64,000 nt of DNA from Rhizobium etli CFN 42 (GTDB taxonomy: Bacteria; Pseudomonadota; Alphaproteobacteria; Rhizobiales; Rhizobiaceae), in the NCBI RefSeq assembly GCF_000092045.1, contig NC_007766.1, positions 434,001 through 498,000 on the forward strand. Reading direction: 5' to 3'. The notes under the pieces are model-generated. The model had not been told where the DNA came from, searched no databases, and saw only the letters and a program-made list of their open reading frames with translations. Below, piece by piece: positions 17,287 through 27,194 of this stretch (its first letter is position 1; each line of letters opens with the position of its first letter). The position numbers were made by a program, and so were the translations under genes.

Positions 17287-18190
17287 GGTTGGCTCCCGAC
17301 GTGATCTGGCCGACCGTGCGCTTCAGCGAGGCAACGACGGTCTCAAGGGTTCTTTTCTCTTCGGAGTTCAGTCCGCGCAGCGGCGCCCGCACGGGGCCGG
17401 CCTTGAGGCCGATGATCTCGCATCCGTGCTTGATCGACTGGACGAACTTGCCGCATTCCAGGAAATCCATCAGCGGCAGCATGGCGCTCATGATCGCCCG
17501 GCCCTTGTCGAAATTCTTCTCGACGACGCAGGCTTCATAGAGGGCAACATGCTCGCGCGGCAGGAAGTTGGAGCCGGCGCAAACCCAACTCTTCGCACCC
17601 CAGGCGAAGAATTCGAGCGCCTGGTCGTCCCAGCCGCAGGACAGCGAAATATGCGGAAACTTCCGGGCGAGCAGATGCAGATTACCCATGTCGCCGGAGC
17701 TTTCCTTGATGGCGACGACGTTCTTCGACTTGCCGACGCGGGAGAAATACTCCTCGCCCATCACCACACCCATGCGGGCCGGATAGTTGTAAAGCATGAT
17801 CGGCAGGTTGGCGGCGCGATCGACAGTCAGGGTATGGACTGCATTCTCGCGTTCGGTCGGCAGTGCATAGGGCGGCGACGAAACCAGGATCGCATCCGCG
17901 CCGATTTCCTTTGCAGCCTTCGCATATTCGACCGAATCCTCGGTGCGCGTGGCGCCGGTGCCGATGATAAGCGGCAGCCGCGTGCCGATGACCTCTTTGG
18001 CATGGGCCGCGAGTTCGAAACGCTCCTGGCTGCTCTGGGCGTAATATTCACCCGTCGAGCCGCCGACGATAATGCCGTGGACGCCCGCCTCGATCAGCGA
18101 CTCCAGCACAGCGGCGAAACCGGCCCGGTCGATCTGACCATTTCGATCGAGCGGCGTTACCGCCGGCGTGTAGATCCCCTCAAACTTCAC
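17279..18190 (-). CDS. DapA/N-acetylneuraminate lyase family aldolase or deaminase
   Basis: A 303-residue class I TIM-barrel enzyme of the dihydrodipicolinate synthase family. It has GGSTGEYYAQSSQER near residue 40, the catalytic Tyr in YNYPARMG near 130 and the Schiff-base Lys in VAIKESSGDMG near 155. Family members include KDG aldolases, 5-keto-4-deoxyglucarate dehydratase and the pyrroline-4-hydroxy-2-carboxylate deaminase (LhpC/HypD) of hydroxyproline catabolism. The last fits the context of an aldehyde dehydrogenase, FAD oxidase and racemase-family protein, but this is inference. It is coupled to the GntR gene upstream (ATGA overlap). Confidence 0.85.
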   Translation of the reverse strand: MKFEGIYTPAVTPLDRNGQIDRAGFAAVLESLIEAGVHGIIVGGSTGEYYAQSSQERFELAAHAKEVIGTRLPLIIGTGATRTEDSVEYAKAAKEIGADAILVSSPPYALPTERENAVHTLTVDRAANLPIMLYNYPARMGVVMGEEYFSRVGKSKNVVAIKESSGDMGNLHLLARKFPHISLSCGWDDQALEFFAWGAKSWVCAGSNFLPREHVALYEACVVEKNFDKGRAIMSAMLPLMDFLECGKFVQSIKHGCEIIGLKAGPVRAPLRGLNSEEKRTLETVVASLKRTVGQITSGANHA

Positions 18191-18903
18191 GATGACTTCT
18201 CCAATATGTGCGTGGCTGGACCGCCGACGAAGGCGTCCGCCTTAAGGCCTTGCGGTGCGATGAACATCTCCATGTTCTCGCGGGACAATTCCCAGTGTTC
18301 AAAAACGAGATCGACGACGGCATCCTCGTCGTGAGCGTCGAGCGCTGCGATAAAGCCGTCATGATGGTCGACGGCCAGCTGAAGCCGCCGCCTCATATCC
18401 TCGTTTTTCGGCCGGAAAAACGTGTGACCGATGCGCGCGTGGTCGATGAGCAATCGGCCGAGGCTCGGCTGCATGTAGACGTTGCCCGACATCTCGCCGA
18501 AGATTTCGTGAAAGCGGTTGTTCTCCAGCACCATCGCCAGAGCGTCGGTGTTCTGACTGGCGGTGCGAAACCGCTCCTGTGTCTGCTTCAGCTCGACAAG
18601 CTGTGCGGGCTTGAAGTTCTGCACGGCGAGACGCCCGACCGCCGCATAGATCATCGGCGCAACGAGAAAAAAATTGCGAAGCGTGGAATGATTCATCGGA
18701 ATCACCCGCGCGCCCCTGTTCTCGCGGATATCGATGTAACCCTCTCCGGCAAGACGGCGGAATATGTCCCGCACTGGCGTTCGGGAAAGCCCGTACCTTT
18801 CGCTCAAACTGGCCTCGTCCAGATCGGCGTCCGGGTCCAGTTCCATCGTCAGAATCTGGCGTTTCAGATCTTCGTAGAGATTGCTCTTGGGTGTCTTCGC
18901 CAT
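18187..18903 (-). CDS. GntR-family (FadR/FCD) transcriptional regulator
   Basis: First gene of the minus-strand array, 238 residues. The N-terminal winged helix (about 5-75) includes LYEDLKRQILTMELDPDADLDEASLSERYGLSRTPVRDIFRRLAGEGY written here over two stretches of the same domain; the C-terminal FCD effector domain has the His/Asn metal-type positions in ENNRFHEIF and VDHHDGFI. It overlaps the DapA-like gene by four bases. A perfect 9-base inverted repeat lies about 70 bases upstream of its start, so autoregulation and control of the whole array by an imported substrate is the likely arrangement. The length is normal and nothing is missing. Confidence 0.9.
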   Translation of the reverse strand: MAKTPKSNLYEDLKRQILTMELDPDADLDEASLSERYGLSRTPVRDIFRRLAGEGYIDIRENRGARVIPMNHSTLRNFFLVAPMIYAAVGRLAVQNFKPAQLVELKQTQERFRTASQNTDALAMVLENNRFHEIFGEMSGNVYMQPSLGRLLIDHARIGHTFFRPKNEDMRRRLQLAVDHHDGFIAALDAHDEDAVVDLVFEHWELSRENMEMFIAPQGLKADAFVGGPATHILEKSS

Positions 18904-18969
18904 CTCGATCTCCGGCCCTTCGTTGCTCCACGACGGGGAAGATGACAGGCCTTTCGGCAGGAGTCAACA

Positions 18970-18992
18970 ATTGTGTACTTTGCGTACACAAT
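18970..18992. promoter_or_regulatory. GntR operator candidate upstream of the minus-strand array
   Basis: Perfect 9-base arms ATTGTGTAC (18970-18978) and GTACACAAT (18984-18992) surround a five-base centre. The site is AT-rich at its ends and lies about 67 bases upstream of the GntR start. FadR-type GntR regulators bind short palindromes of this kind centred on TnGTnnnACnA. It is the best candidate for the repressor site of the array. Confidence 0.6.
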
Positions 18993-19201
18993 CAGTATTC
19001 ATAGAAAACACAATTTTCTCGACGCCACGACGGTTGCGAGGCCCCGCGGCGCTCGACGCATCGCGCAGTCTTTTCCGAGCTGATTGTCGGTAGGAAAGTG
19101 TGGAAAAGCCGGCGTCGCGGCGGATTGTCGGACGTCGGAAGCGCCGACAAAGCGGCGGAGGGGCGTCATGGAGCGTCTATCATCCAATGCCCGGCTTGAT
19201 G

Positions 19202-19227
19202 GGGGAGCGCCGCCGTCGGCGCTCCCC
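19202..19227 (-). terminator. Strong hairpin after gfa, probable transcription end of the demethylase operon
   Basis: Arms GGGGAGCGCCG (19202-19212) and CGGCGCTCCCC (19217-19227) form a perfect 11-pair stem with the loop CCGT. It starts eight bases after the gfa stop on the minus strand. No U-run follows, so it is not a textbook intrinsic terminator; in GC-rich rhizobia such stems often mark 3' ends. The remainder of 18993-19234 shows no gene. Confidence 0.5.
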
Positions 19228-19234
19228 TGACAAT

Positions 19235-19807
19235 TCAGGCGGCGAGCACACCGCTCTTCTTGGCAGTCCAGGTCGCGATATAGTCCATCAGGCCGGGCGA
19301 CAGGCAATCATAAGGCTCGAGGCCCGAAGCCTTCAACTGCGCCCTGACCGCGTCCATCTTGGCGGGATCGAAGCCGCTTTCGATGATCGATGAGACGAAA
19401 GCAGCAAAGCCGGGCTTGGCCCAGCCGCTTTCCTGGAAGCGCTCCGGATGGACGAAGGACAATCCCTGGAACGGATGTTCGCGCTCGACCGGCCCATACA
19501 TATGCACGCCGCATTGCTTGCAGGCGTGCCGCTGGATCAAGGCAGCGGGATCGACGACGGCGAGCTTGTCGCCGTTCTCCAGCACCTCGACGCTCTCGGT
19601 CGGAGCGACGGCCACGACCGAAAAGACTGCTCCCTCGGGCTTCCAGCACTTGGTGCAGCCGCAGGCGTGATTGTGGGCGATATCGCCCTTGATCCTGACC
19701 TTGACGGGATTGCTCGTGCATTTGCACACGAGTGTCCCGCCTGTGAAAGCAGCGTCCGTCGCTCGAAAGCCTGAATCCACTGCCGGATGAATGGCTATGC
19801 TGCTCAT
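19235..19807 (-). CDS. gfa: S-(hydroxymethyl)glutathione synthase (glutathione-dependent formaldehyde-activating enzyme)
   Basis: Gfa promotes condensation of formaldehyde with glutathione, the first step of the glutathione formaldehyde pathway. The 190-residue protein shows the zinc-binding Cys pattern of the family: CKCTSNP near residue 29, CGCTKC near 49 and CKQCG near 97. The C-terminus contains [18 protein letters not shown], as in alphaproteobacterial Gfa. It is the last gene of a run with fghA and frmA and the upstream demethylase, which releases formaldehyde. A strong hairpin follows the stop. Confidence 0.93.
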   Translation of the reverse strand: MSSIAIHPAVDSGFRATDAAFTGGTLVCKCTSNPVKVRIKGDIAHNHACGCTKCWKPEGAVFSVVAVAPTESVEVLENGDKLAVVDPAALIQRHACKQCGVHMYGPVEREHPFQGLSFVHPERFQESGWAKPGFAAFVSSIIESGFDPAKMDAVRAQLKASGLEPYDCLSPGLMDYIATWTAKKSGVLAA

Positions 19808-19864
19808 TGCTTTTCTCCCTTCCTCCCTGGCCGTTTGCGTTATGCCCGGCCGAGCTCGCTAAAA

Positions 19865-20701
19865 TCAGTTCTCCAACCTCTGCGCGTGCCAGCGCAGATG
19901 ATCGTCCATGAACGTCGAAATGAAAAAGTAGGAGTGGCCGTAGCCTTCCTGCATGCGCAGCCTGAGCGGAATGCCTGACGCCTCGCAGGCTTGCCGGAGT
20001 TCGTCTGGACGCAGCCCATCCTCCAGGAAGCTGTCCGCCGTCCCCTGGTCCACGAAGAGCTCGGGGAAGCGATGCCCGTCTTCGATCAGCGAGCAGGTGT
20101 CATAGGCCCGCCAGGTGTTTTCATCGGCGCCGAGATATTTCCGCAAGGCCGGTTTCGACCAGCCGGACACCGAGGGGTGGCTGATCGGCGCGAAGGCCGA
20201 GCAGCTGCGGAACCGGTCGGGGTTCTTGAGCGCGATGGTGATCGCGCCATGTCCGCCCATCGAATGGCCGAAGATCCCCTGGCGATCCATGTCGACAGGG
20301 AATTCCGCCGCAAGCAGGCGCGGCAGCTCGTCGGTGATGTAGCTGTACATGCGATAATTGGCCGAAAACGGCGGCTCGGTGGCATCGACGTAAAAGCCGG
20401 CCCCCTTGCCGAATTGCCAATTGTCGGGCTCGTCAGGAACGTGATCACCGCGGGGACTGGTATCCGGACAAACGACGATCAGGCCCAGCTCGGCGGCAAG
20501 CTTCCGATACTCGCCCTTGTCCATGACATTGGCATGCGTGCAGGTCAGGCCGGACAGGTACCACAGCACCGGCAGCTTGCCCTCGGTCGCCTGCGGCGGC
20601 ACGAACACGGCGAAGGTCATGTCGCAGTCACAGGCCTCGGAGCGATTGACATAAACGCCCTGAGTGCCGCCGTAAGACTTGTCGGTCGCAATGGTTTTCA
20701 T
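19865..20701 (-). CDS. fghA: S-formylglutathione hydrolase
   Basis: Hydrolyses S-formylglutathione to formate and glutathione, the last step of formaldehyde oxidation. The 278-residue alpha/beta-hydrolase of the esterase D family has its nucleophile Ser in GHSMGGHGA near residue 147 and the expected catalytic Asp and His regions toward the C-terminus (FVDQGTADSFLEDG and EGYGHSYFFI). It begins three bases after the frmA stop, so the two are cotranscribed. Length and motifs are normal. Confidence 0.94.
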   Translation of the reverse strand: MKTIATDKSYGGTQGVYVNRSEACDCDMTFAVFVPPQATEGKLPVLWYLSGLTCTHANVMDKGEYRKLAAELGLIVVCPDTSPRGDHVPDEPDNWQFGKGAGFYVDATEPPFSANYRMYSYITDELPRLLAAEFPVDMDRQGIFGHSMGGHGAITIALKNPDRFRSCSAFAPISHPSVSGWSKPALRKYLGADENTWRAYDTCSLIEDGHRFPELFVDQGTADSFLEDGLRPDELRQACEASGIPLRLRMQEGYGHSYFFISTFMDDHLRWHAQRLEN

Positions 20702-20704
20702 GAC

Positions 20705-21832
<1,128 letters not shown>

Positions 21833-21923
21833 TTGATAATCCCTCCTGTTAATTCAAATTCGGTTGTTAACTATGCGGGATGCGACCGCGAGATCGAAAC
21901 GATCTGCTTCGGCCTCATCTCGT

Positions 21924-22616
21924 TCATCCCGGCTCGACCTGACACCACACCGCGAGAAGCGGCTGCGCCGTGCATCTTATCGCGAAAGACTGCCCGGCAT
22001 CATTGGCGAAGACCGTTCCGGTCGCGGCAGAAAACCACTGGGAATCACCAAGGCAGATTTCTCCCCGCGAAAGCAGAATGAAGGCGCGCGGCTGCGTCTG
22101 AACATGATCGGGAAAGCGGGTGTAGCGATCCATATAGATCACGCCCACCCGGAGATCGGCCCGCTCCTCCAGGCCGCCGGGACCGACCAGAACCGCATGC
22201 GAGTGCGTGGTGCCGAAGTTCAGGCTTGCAAAGGGGCCGGTTCGGCCACGTCTCCAAAGCAGCTTATCGGCGAGACTCTTGAACTGGCCGGCGATCGCCT
22301 CAAACTTCCGTCCGGATTTTGCCAGATGGCTGATGGCGTCATCCAGCCCCTCTGGCACACCGGGAAGAGGGCCGCCCTCCGGCCGCACCTTGCCTGTCTT
22401 GAGCAGCCTCTGCAGCACCTTGCCGGCGACGAAACTGGCCACGGCAGGAGCCTCGGCCGACAGCATCAGCCCGCCGATATCGTTGAGGAATTCCTGCAGC
22501 GGCTGAGGACGCCTCTCCCGTCCGATGTCGTGCAGCCTGATATAGGCCGGCTTTTCCTCATCGTTCAGGAGAAGGTCGGCACCAGGTCTGATTGGACGTC
22601 CCACCCCACGCGCCAC
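21924..22616 (-). CDS. DMSP-lyase-family (DddL-like) cupin with lost metal ligands
   Basis: A 230-residue protein related to the cupin encoded at 24466. Both share VGPGGLEER and the following strand pattern. The cupin core here reads FPDHVQTQPRAFILLS (about 168-183). In the paralogue the same stretch is YPDHDHAPEEVYLVLS, so the second His is Gln (Q173), the metal Glu is Arg (R177) and the Tyr is Phe (F179). The late metal His is also absent (AGQSFAIR). The N-terminal half is helical and diverged. An intact frame with normal codon use argues for a working protein without a metal centre, perhaps a partner or sensor for the other cupin. It lies 15 bases after etfA. Confidence 0.72.
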   Translation of the reverse strand: MARGVGRPIRPGADLLLNDEEKPAYIRLHDIGRERRPQPLQEFLNDIGGLMLSAEAPAVASFVAGKVLQRLLKTGKVRPEGGPLPGVPEGLDDAISHLAKSGRKFEAIAGQFKSLADKLLWRRGRTGPFASLNFGTTHSHAVLVGPGGLEERADLRVGVIYMDRYTRFPDHVQTQPRAFILLSRGEICLGDSQWFSAATGTVFANDAGQSFAIRCTAQPLLAVWCQVEPG

Positions 22617-22631
22617 GTTTGGTCTCCTCGC

Positions 22632-23561
22632 TCAGAGCGCCTTTTGCAGTTCCGGCAGGGCGTCGAAGAGGTCGGCGACGAGGCCATAGTCGGCGACCTG
22701 GAAGATCGGCGCCTCCTCATCCTTGTTGATGGCGACGATCACCTTCGAATCCTTCATGCCGGCCAGATGCTGGATGGCGCCGGAGATGCCGCAGGCGATA
22801 TAGAGGTCGGGCGCCACCACTTTGCCGGTCTGGCCGACCTGCCAGTCGTTCGGGGCATAACCGGCATCGACGGCCGCACGGCTGGCGCCGACGGCGGCAC
22901 CGAGCTTGTCGGCAACCGGCAGGATGACCTCCCTGAACTTCTCGGCCGAGCCGAGCGCCCGGCCGCCGGAGATGATGACCTTGGCCGAGGTCAGTTCCGG
23001 ACGTTCCGACGCCGACAGCGCATCGGAGACGAACCGCGACAGACCCGGATCGGAGACGGCCGGGATCGCCTCGACAGAGGCAGAGCCGCCTTCAGCCGCA
23101 GAGGCAAACGAGGCGGTTCGCACGGTGATCACCTTCTTGGCGTCGCTGGCCTGCACCGTCTGGATGGCGTTGCCGGCATAGATCGGCCGCTTGAAGGTAT
23201 CGGGGCTGACGACTTCGATGATCTCCGAGACCTGGGCGACATCGAGCAGGGCGGCGACGCGCGGCAGCACCGTCTTGCCGACCGAGGTGGCGGCCGAGAC
23301 GATGGTGTCGTAGGAGCCGGCGAGCGAGACGATCAGGTCGGCCAGCGGCTCGGCGAGATTGTTGGCAAGCGCCTCGCTTTCGGCCAGCAGCACCTTGGAG
23401 ACGCCGGAGAGTTTTGCCGCCTGATCGGCCGCAGCCCTGGCGCCCTTGCCGGCAACCAGCACATGCACATCGGAGCCGATCTGCGAGGCTGCCGTCAGCG
23501 CCTTGGCGGTCTGGTCGGAGAGATGATTGCCGTCATGGTCGGCCAGAAGAAGAATGGTCAT
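22632..23561 (-). CDS. etfA: Electron transfer flavoprotein alpha subunit
   Basis: FAD-binding subunit of ETF, 309 residues. The C-terminal FAD domain has [21 protein letters not shown], the classical ETF-alpha signature, and [24 protein letters not shown] accepts electrons from flavoprotein dehydrogenases and hands them to ETF-ubiquinone oxidoreductase. It follows etfB by 25 bases. Its location in an operon with a trimethylamine-dehydrogenase-like demethylase indicates a dedicated ETF for that enzyme, as known for dimethylglycine and N-methylproline demethylation. Confidence 0.96.
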   Translation of the reverse strand: MTILLLADHDGNHLSDQTAKALTAASQIGSDVHVLVAGKGARAAADQAAKLSGVSKVLLAESEALANNLAEPLADLIVSLAGSYDTIVSAATSVGKTVLPRVAALLDVAQVSEIIEVVSPDTFKRPIYAGNAIQTVQASDAKKVITVRTASFASAAEGGSASVEAIPAVSDPGLSRFVSDALSASERPELTSAKVIISGGRALGSAEKFREVILPVADKLGAAVGASRAAVDAGYAPNDWQVGQTGKVVAPDLYIACGISGAIQHLAGMKDSKVIVAINKDEEAPIFQVADYGLVADLFDALPELQKAL

Positions 23562-23586
23562 GATAGTTGCTCCTGTTCCAACCCGA

Positions 23587-24336
23587 TTACAGCACGCCGG
23601 CTTCGTTCTTCAGCTTGTCGACCAGTTCGGCGACCGACTTGACCTTGACGCCGGCCTTGCGGCCACTGGGCTCCTCGGTCTTCAGCACCTTCAGCCGCGG
23701 CGTCGTGTCGACGCCGAAATCGGCAGGCGTCTTCTTGTCGAGCGGCTTCTTCTTCGCCTTCATGATGTTCGGCAGCGAGGCATAACGCGGCTCGTTGAGA
23801 CGCAGGTCGGTGGTGATGACCGCCGGCAGCTTGATCTCGATCGTCTGCAGGCCGCCATCGACCTCGCGGGTCACCTGAGCTTTGCCGTCACCGATCTCGA
23901 TCTTCGAGGCGAAGGTCGCCTGGGCCGAACCCAGCAATGCCGCCAGCATCTGGCCGGTCTGATTGCTGTCGTCGTCGATCGCCTGCTTGCCTGATATGAT
24001 CAGCCCCGGCTGCTCGGCATCGGCGACACCTTTGAGGATCTTGGCGACGGCGAGCGGCTCGACTTGATCGTCGGTCTCGACCAGGATCGCCCGGTCGGCG
24101 CCCATGGCGAGTGCCGTCCTCAGCGTCTCCTCGGCCTTGGCAGGGCCGATCGAGACCACCACCACTTCCTCGGCCTTGCCGGCCTCCTTCAATCGCAGCG
24201 CCTCTTCCACCGAGATCTCGTCGAACGGGTTCATCGACATCTTCACATTGGCAAGCTCGACACCCGTGCCATCCGGCTTAACCCGGATCTTCACGTTGTA
24301 GTCGACAACCCGCTTGACGGGCACGAGAATCTTCAT
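23587..24336 (-). CDS. etfB: Electron transfer flavoprotein beta subunit
   Basis: AMP-binding subunit of ETF, 249 residues. It starts with [18 protein letters not shown] and includes [17 protein letters not shown] and [16 protein letters not shown], all typical of ETF-beta. The ATG at 24336 has AAGGGG 6 bases upstream and is preferred to the in-frame ATG at 24351. It heterodimerises with the EtfA encoded next. The gene is preceded by 129 bases that contain a dispersed palindromic repeat. Confidence 0.96.
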   Translation of the reverse strand: MKILVPVKRVVDYNVKIRVKPDGTGVELANVKMSMNPFDEISVEEALRLKEAGKAEEVVVVSIGPAKAEETLRTALAMGADRAILVETDDQVEPLAVAKILKGVADAEQPGLIISGKQAIDDDSNQTGQMLAALLGSAQATFASKIEIGDGKAQVTREVDGGLQTIEIKLPAVITTDLRLNEPRYASLPNIMKAKKKPLDKKTPADFGVDTTPRLKVLKTEEPSGRKAGVKVKSVAELVDKLKNEAGVL

Positions 24337-24353
24337 GGCAAACCCCTTCATCC

Positions 24354-24455
24354 AAAGCGCCGCGATCTTTCAGATTCGCTTGGTCCGCGCTTCAACTGTT
24401 TTTGTCGTAAGCCGCTGTCGCAACCGCCGCCCAGCTTTGCGCGACATGCTTTAGA
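24354..24455. repeat. Dispersed rhizobial palindromic intergenic repeat, copy 1
   Basis: The gap between the cupin gene and etfB holds a palindromic element. Its outer part has AAAGCGC and GCGCTT arms around CCGCGATCTTTCAGATTCGCT (24360-24380 in two overlapping parts). The same 21-base core recurs with one change at 34013-34033. From memory, rhizobial genomes carry many intergenic copies with this core followed by a CATGTCGCGCAAA-like end, which is visible here on the minus strand near 24455. The family name (RIME-like) is a recollection that I could not check. Confidence 0.55.
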
Positions 24456-24465
24456 CAGCCGGCCG

Positions 24466-25071
24466 TCAATGCGACCGCTCAGCAAGCAACGCCCAGAAGG
24501 CGAAGAGCGGCGTCTCCAGCGACCTCATGGCATGTTTGATCCCGGGAATATTATAGAACGATCCGCCGATACCGGGCGAAAACCAGTTCCCCTCCCCCTG
24601 CTGGAACTCTCCCTTGGACAGCACGAGATAGACTTCCTCCGGCGCATGGTCGTGATCGGGATAGCGCACGTGAGGCGCCATCAATGTCACGCCGAACCAC
24701 AGGTCACTTCGCTCCTCCAATCCACCCGGCCCGACGATCATGGCGTTGGCATGCCCATCAACGAAATTGTCGCTGGCCGTGGTGTGGTCATACTTTGTGC
24801 GGCGACGCCATTCAAGCATTGGCTCGATGCCTTTGAACCCCTCGATCAATCGCGCCAGCGAAGCATAGGACGTATCGACCGCGAGCACCATATCGAGGTG
24901 AGCGCAGACCGGTAGTCGGCTTCCCTCTCCCGCGCGCGCAGTCCCCGGACGCTCCAGCGCCGCGAAGAACTGCCCGATCGAGCGGCGGGCTTCCGGAGCC
25001 CTGGCGAACTGGCCGAAAGCGACCGAAGCGGCTTCCAGGAAATGCTGGAGGCTTCCGTTGCGCAAACTCAT
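24466..25071 (-). CDS. DMSP-lyase-family (DddL-like) cupin with intact metal site
   Basis: A 201-residue protein with a C-terminal cupin domain of the dimethylsulfoniopropionate lyase family (DddL/DddQ/DddW type). The metal-site motif is H140-D-H142-x3-E146 in YPDHDHAPEEVYLVLS, and the late His is H180 in IPGIKHAMRS; Tyr148 is also in place. The N-terminal part is helical. DMSP is a sulphur analogue of betaines, but in this operon with an N-demethylase, ETF and formaldehyde genes the substrate could be a betaine or a breakdown product. It sits 42 bases after the demethylase gene. Family assignment is good; function is open. Confidence 0.75.
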   Translation of the reverse strand: MSLRNGSLQHFLEAASVAFGQFARAPEARRSIGQFFAALERPGTARAGEGSRLPVCAHLDMVLAVDTSYASLARLIEGFKGIEPMLEWRRRTKYDHTTASDNFVDGHANAMIVGPGGLEERSDLWFGVTLMAPHVRYPDHDHAPEEVYLVLSKGEFQQGEGNWFSPGIGGSFYNIPGIKHAMRSLETPLFAFWALLAERSH

Positions 25072-25113
25072 ATCATTCCCTCCCGATCGGCCGACAGGCG
25101 GCCTCTCTTGCGA

Positions 25114-27150
25114 TCATATATCCTTTGCGATGCGCAGACCGTCATAGACCGCGGCATGCGTGTTGCGGGCAGCGACAGCGTCACCGATCCGGAACAGCTG
25201 AAACTTGCCCTCGGGATTGTGGATGACTGATTGCGGTTGCCCCTGGAGAAGCTGGTCGTACGAGACCTCGCCGAGATTTTTCGACTTGGGCTTCAGCTCG
25301 AAATAGAGGTCGTCGAGCGGGATGGTCCCGTGATTGATGACGACCTGGTCGTAGCTATGCTGCCGGGCAATTCCGCCGTAATCGCTGCCGATAAGGGCGA
25401 CGAGCTGGTTACCGCTCTTCTCGACGGCTTCCAGCCGATAGGTAACGGTGAAGGTCACGTCGTACTTTTGGAGCGAACGCATATAGGGCACCAGGTTCAT
25501 GGCCATGACCTCCGGCGCGAAGGACCGGTCCGGCGTCATGATCTCGACCTTGGCGCCTGCGTTGGCGAGGAACTCCGCCGCCTGGAGACCGGCATGGTCG
25601 CCGGCATCGTCGAAAACGAGCACATTGGTTCCGGGCTTCACATCGCCGGAGATGATGTCCCAAGAGGAGACCACCAGCTCGTTGCCGTTGGTGAGCACCT
25701 CGGTATGCGGCAAGCCGCCTGTGGCGATGATGACGACGTCAGGATTTTCGGCCTCGATCGTATCGGCTTCCGCCCAGGTGTTGAAGTGGAAGGTGACATC
25801 GTATTTCTCACACTGCCTCATGCGCCAGTCGATGATGCTGATCATTTCCCGACGACGTTCACTTTGGGCGGTGAGACGGATCTGCCCCCCTGGATTGTTG
25901 GCAGCTTCGAAAACGACCACTTCGTGACCACGCTCTCCCGCGACGCGCGCCGCTTCCAGACCGGCCGGGCCGGCGCCGACGATGACGACCTTCTTTCCGA
26001 CGTCGGCCTTTGCCACGATATGCGGCATCGTCAGTTCGCGGCCGGTGGCGGCATTATGGATGCAGTAGGCGGCCCCGCCCTGATAGATGCGGTCGAGACA
26101 GTAGTTGGCGCCGACGCAGGGGCGGATATCCTCCTCCCTCTTCTCGATAATCTTGCGCACGATGTGCGGGTCAGTCATGTGGGCGCGGGTCATGCCGACC
26201 ATGTCGACCTTGCCGGCTGCGATCGCATGACGCGCGGTGGCGACGTCGGGAATCTTCGCCGCATGGAAGGTCGGGAAGTTGGTCGCTGCGCGGATTTCAC
26301 CGGCAAAATCCAGATGCGGTGAGTTCGCCATGCCCTGGATCGGGATGACGTCGGTCAGCCCCGGGTCGGTGTCGATGTGGCCGCGAATGACGTTCAGATA
26401 ATCGATAAGCCCGCTGTCGCGCAGCCGCTTCGAAATCTCTATGCCTTCGGCCTGTCCGTTACCGCCGGGCAGACATTCGTCCGCCGTATAGCGCACGCCG
26501 AGGATGAATTCGTTCCCGACCCTCTCGCGGATCGCCCTGAACACATCGAAACAGAAGCGCATGCGGTTCTCGAGCGCACCCCCGTAGGGGCCACCGAGTT
26601 CGTTCGTGAGCGGAGATGCGAACTGGTCGATCAGGTGGCCGTAGGCCTCCAGCTCGATTCCATCCATACCGCCCGCCTTCATCCGTTCGGCCGCATCGGC
26701 GAAATCCTTGATGATGCGCTCGATGTCCCAATCTTCCATCTTCTTCGGGAAGGCGCGATGCGAAGCCTCGCGATGATGCGACGGGGCGACGACCGGCAGC
26801 CAGTCACCCTTGTCCCAGCGCGTGCGCCGGCCGAGATGGGTGAGCTGGATCATGATCGCCGCACCCTGTTCGTGGACGGCGTCGGTCATTTCCCTGATCC
26901 AGGGTACGATCTCGTCCTTATAGGCCAGCAGGTTGTTGAAAACAGGCGGACTATCCCTGGAAACCGCGGCTGAGCCTGCCGTCATCGTCAAGGCCACCCC
27001 GCCTTTTGCCCGCTCCACCGTATAGGCCCGATACCTCTCCTTCGGCATGCCGTCCTCGGGATAGGCCGGCTCGTGCGAGGTTACGATGATACGGTTACGC
27101 AGCGTCAGATGCTTGAGCTGGTAAGGCTGAAGAAGAGGATCGTTCGACAT
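25114..27150 (-). CDS. Trimethylamine-dehydrogenase-like N-demethylase (DgcA/StcD type)
   Basis: A 678-residue flavoprotein of the old-yellow-enzyme/TMADH family, which includes dimethylglycine (DgcA) and N-methylproline (StcD) demethylases. The FMN TIM barrel (1 to about 370) has LKHLTLRNRIIVTSHEP and IQLTHLGRRT. The C-terminal ADP/FAD-binding part starts with VVIVGAGPAGLEAARVAGERG near 388. The Fe-S region is C345-x2-A348-x2-C351-x11-C363, so one of the four usual Cys ligands is Ala. The ATG at 27150 begins the conserved N-terminus MSNDPLLQPY; the frame upstream to 27183 is ignored. Electrons should pass to the EtfBA encoded downstream. It is divergent from a TetR gene. Confidence 0.87.
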   Translation of the reverse strand: MSNDPLLQPYQLKHLTLRNRIIVTSHEPAYPEDGMPKERYRAYTVERAKGGVALTMTAGSAAVSRDSPPVFNNLLAYKDEIVPWIREMTDAVHEQGAAIMIQLTHLGRRTRWDKGDWLPVVAPSHHREASHRAFPKKMEDWDIERIIKDFADAAERMKAGGMDGIELEAYGHLIDQFASPLTNELGGPYGGALENRMRFCFDVFRAIRERVGNEFILGVRYTADECLPGGNGQAEGIEISKRLRDSGLIDYLNVIRGHIDTDPGLTDVIPIQGMANSPHLDFAGEIRAATNFPTFHAAKIPDVATARHAIAAGKVDMVGMTRAHMTDPHIVRKIIEKREEDIRPCVGANYCLDRIYQGGAAYCIHNAATGRELTMPHIVAKADVGKKVVIVGAGPAGLEAARVAGERGHEVVVFEAANNPGGQIRLTAQSERRREMISIIDWRMRQCEKYDVTFHFNTWAEADTIEAENPDVVIIATGGLPHTEVLTNGNELVVSSWDIISGDVKPGTNVLVFDDAGDHAGLQAAEFLANAGAKVEIMTPDRSFAPEVMAMNLVPYMRSLQKYDVTFTVTYRLEAVEKSGNQLVALIGSDYGGIARQHSYDQVVINHGTIPLDDLYFELKPKSKNLGEVSYDQLLQGQPQSVIHNPEGKFQLFRIGDAVAARNTHAAVYDGLRIAKDI

Positions 27151-27194
27151 GGGCCATGGTTCCGGATTAAAACATCGAAGCAAACGCTAAGGGC

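Noticed and set aside
21864..23642. Plus-strand frame of 592 codons
   Set aside because: It is antisense to etfA and the degenerate cupin gene; its Arg/Asp/Gly-rich composition is typical of a mirror frame.
24466..25071. Direct annotation as DMSP lyase
   Set aside because: Only the cupin family can be supported. The operon points to betaine demethylation and rhizobial members have no assured lyase activity.
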